Below, one piece after another: positions 21,880 to 22,653 of a stretch of 22,653 nt of DNA. How positions within the stretch are numbered: position 1 is the first letter of the stretch; each line of letters starts with the position of its first letter. The position numbers were made by a program, and so were the translations under genes. The notes beneath the pieces are model-generated. The model was not told where the DNA came from. It saw nothing but the letters and a program-made list of their open reading frames with translations, and ran no database searches. This stretch comes from CAVQFO01 sp963711725 (lineage in GTDB: Bacteria > Pseudomonadota > Gammaproteobacteria > Nitrococcales > Aquisalimonadaceae): contig CAVQFO010000037.1 of the NCBI GenBank assembly GCA_963711725.1, positions 1 to 22,653 of the forward strand, given 5' to 3'.

Positions 21880-22521
21880 ATGGGTTACGTGCTGCTCAAT
21901 ATGGGATTCGTCGCCATGCTGTTGTCGTTGACCATGCGCGACGTGCTCTGGCTGCGCGCCATCATGATGAGCGCCCAGGCGATGATCTTCACGGGCGACC
22001 TGTTCGAGGCCCGGTTCAACGTCGCCGTGTGGAACGTGGTGTTCATCTCGGTGAACGCCTACCGCGTCTACCGCATCCTGCGCGAACGCCAGCCGCTGGA
22101 GATTCCGGCGGAGATCGAGGATATCTACCACGACCTCTTCTCCAACATGAGCCGGCGGGAGTTTCTGCACTTCTGGGGGGCCGGCGTCGAGCGGGAAGCC
22201 GAAAACACCACGCTGATTGGTGCCGGTACCCTGCCCGAGCATCTCTATCTGGTGTTGGACGGCAGCCTCAGCGTTCGGCGGGACGGCGGCGAACTGGTGC
22301 GGCTGCACCGCAAGTCCTTCGCCGGAGAAATGAGCTTTCTCACCGGCGATCCCGCCTCGGCGGATGTAGTGGCGGATTTGCCGGTGCGCTATATCGCCTG
22401 GGAGCAGGAGCAGCTTCGCAACCTGGTGCGTCTGGACCCGGGGTTCATGGATCGGATGCATCAGATTCTGAACCGGGACCTGGTGAGCAAGGTGCGCGGC
22501 GGGGCGATGCGGCCGGCTTGA
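21880..22521 (+). CDS. Popeye-like membrane protein with a cyclic-nucleotide-binding-type domain
   Basis: A 213-residue protein. Two or three membrane segments lie in the first ~65 residues (LLNMGFVAMLLSLTM, then LRAIMMSAQAMIF, then AVWNVVFISVNAYRVYRIL). A linker with IEDIYHDLFSNMSRREFLHFW comes next, followed by a beta-roll domain at about 100-205. The WN-x-[VL]-F-x-x-[VI]N-x-x-x-[VY] third span and the E[IL]E-x-[IL]Y-x-x-LF linker resemble bacterial relatives of the Popeye (POPDC) family. The domain has the cNBD-like turn LYLVLDGSLSVRRDGGELV and a cassette FAGEMSFLTGDPASADVVA. The Arg that holds the cyclic phosphate in CRP-type sites is missing (A159/S160 region). GAGGTG is 5 bases before the ATG. 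It lies 52 bp after pspF on the same strand; a functional link to psp is unproven. Confidence 0.75.
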   Translation: MGYVLLNMGFVAMLLSLTMRDVLWLRAIMMSAQAMIFTGDLFEARFNVAVWNVVFISVNAYRVYRILRERQPLEIPAEIEDIYHDLFSNMSRREFLHFWGAGVEREAENTTLIGAGTLPEHLYLVLDGSLSVRRDGGELVRLHRKSFAGEMSFLTGDPASADVVADLPVRYIAWEQEQLRNLVRLDPGFMDRMHQILNRDLVSKVRGGAMRPA

Positions 22522-22557
22522 GGGGGCGTTGGGGGTGTGTTTCCCCCGCTCCCCGGG

Positions 22558-22581
22558 CCTCTCCCGCGGAGGGGAGAGAGG
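22558..22581. repeat. REP-like palindrome, copy 3
   Basis: CCTCTCCC at 22558-22565 faces a GGGGAGAGAGG return arm ending at 22581. The core CCTCTCCCGC and orientation match the copies at 12963 and 19161. It lies 37 bases after the stop of the Popeye-like gene. Confidence 0.7.
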
Positions 22582-22618
22582 AATGAACGCCCGAGTTCGG
22601 TCTGATGATCGTCTTGCT

Positions 22619-22643
22619 CCCCTCGCCCCTGGCGGGCGAGGGG
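22619..22643. repeat. Second REP-like palindrome, paired with copy 3
   Basis: CCCCTCGCCC (22619-22628) and GGGCGAGGGG (22634-22643) form a perfect 10-bp stem with a 5-base loop, followed by CTGGGGT at the window edge. It is a variant of the same GC-rich palindrome type. With copy 3 it forms a closely spaced pair, as often seen for REP/BIME clusters. Confidence 0.7.
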
Positions 22644-22653
22644 CTGGGGTAGA

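Overview
The window is GC-rich, densely coding DNA that looks like the chromosome of an aerobic, lipid-metabolising Gram-negative bacterium, most likely a gammaproteobacterium. The reasons are the cyo-type bo3 quinol oxidase operon, lpxD (lipid A synthesis), a pspF-pspABC unit arranged as in Enterobacteria/Pseudomonadales relatives, a class I PHA synthase, and several families of REP-like intergenic palindromes. I cannot name the genus. No rRNA, tRNA, CRISPR array, transposase or phage gene was seen.

Layout. 1-1770 (minus strand): the N-terminal 356 residues of a class I PHA synthase, running off the window edge, preceded by a SixA-like histidine phosphatase. 1771-2172: a non-coding gap holding what looks like a decayed fragment of a formate/nitrite (FNT) transporter. 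2173-6015: a tightly coupled cyoABCD operon for cytochrome bo3 ubiquinol oxidase, without cyoE. 6128-8048: lpxD, away from its usual fabZ-lpxA-lpxB neighbours, and a secreted M48 metalloprotease whose 3' end overlaps the 3' end of a convergent TetR regulator gene.

8017-14719 is the metabolic centre of the window: a TetR regulator diverging from SDR oxidoreductase - acyl-CoA dehydrogenase - APH-type kinase - DUF6285 small protein - histidine phosphatase - acyl-CoA synthetase. Apart from the phosphatase and the regulator, this gene set matches the levulinate-type lva pathway (LvaD, LvaC, LvaA, LvaB, LvaE), in which a 4-hydroxyacyl-CoA is phosphorylated and dephosphorylated on its way to beta-oxidation. 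A strong sigma70-like promoter with a perfect 14-bp palindrome directly after its -10 box lies in the divergent gap.

14720-15126 is a gene-free stretch made of a run of perfect hairpins, which touches the stop codon of an easily missed 59-residue GTG-start membrane protein (PLDc_N type) located downstream of a rhomboid protease gene. 16194-19128 carries a secreted metallo-beta-lactamase-fold protein, a seven-TM GGDEF diguanylate cyclase with an intact I-site, and a half-size YdcZ-type transporter. 19192-21827 is the phage-shock (envelope stress) module: pspABC on the minus strand with a near-consensus sigma54 promoter, and divergent pspF. The window ends with a Popeye-like membrane protein carrying a cyclic-nucleotide-binding-type domain with a degenerate phosphate cassette, followed by two REP-like palindromes.
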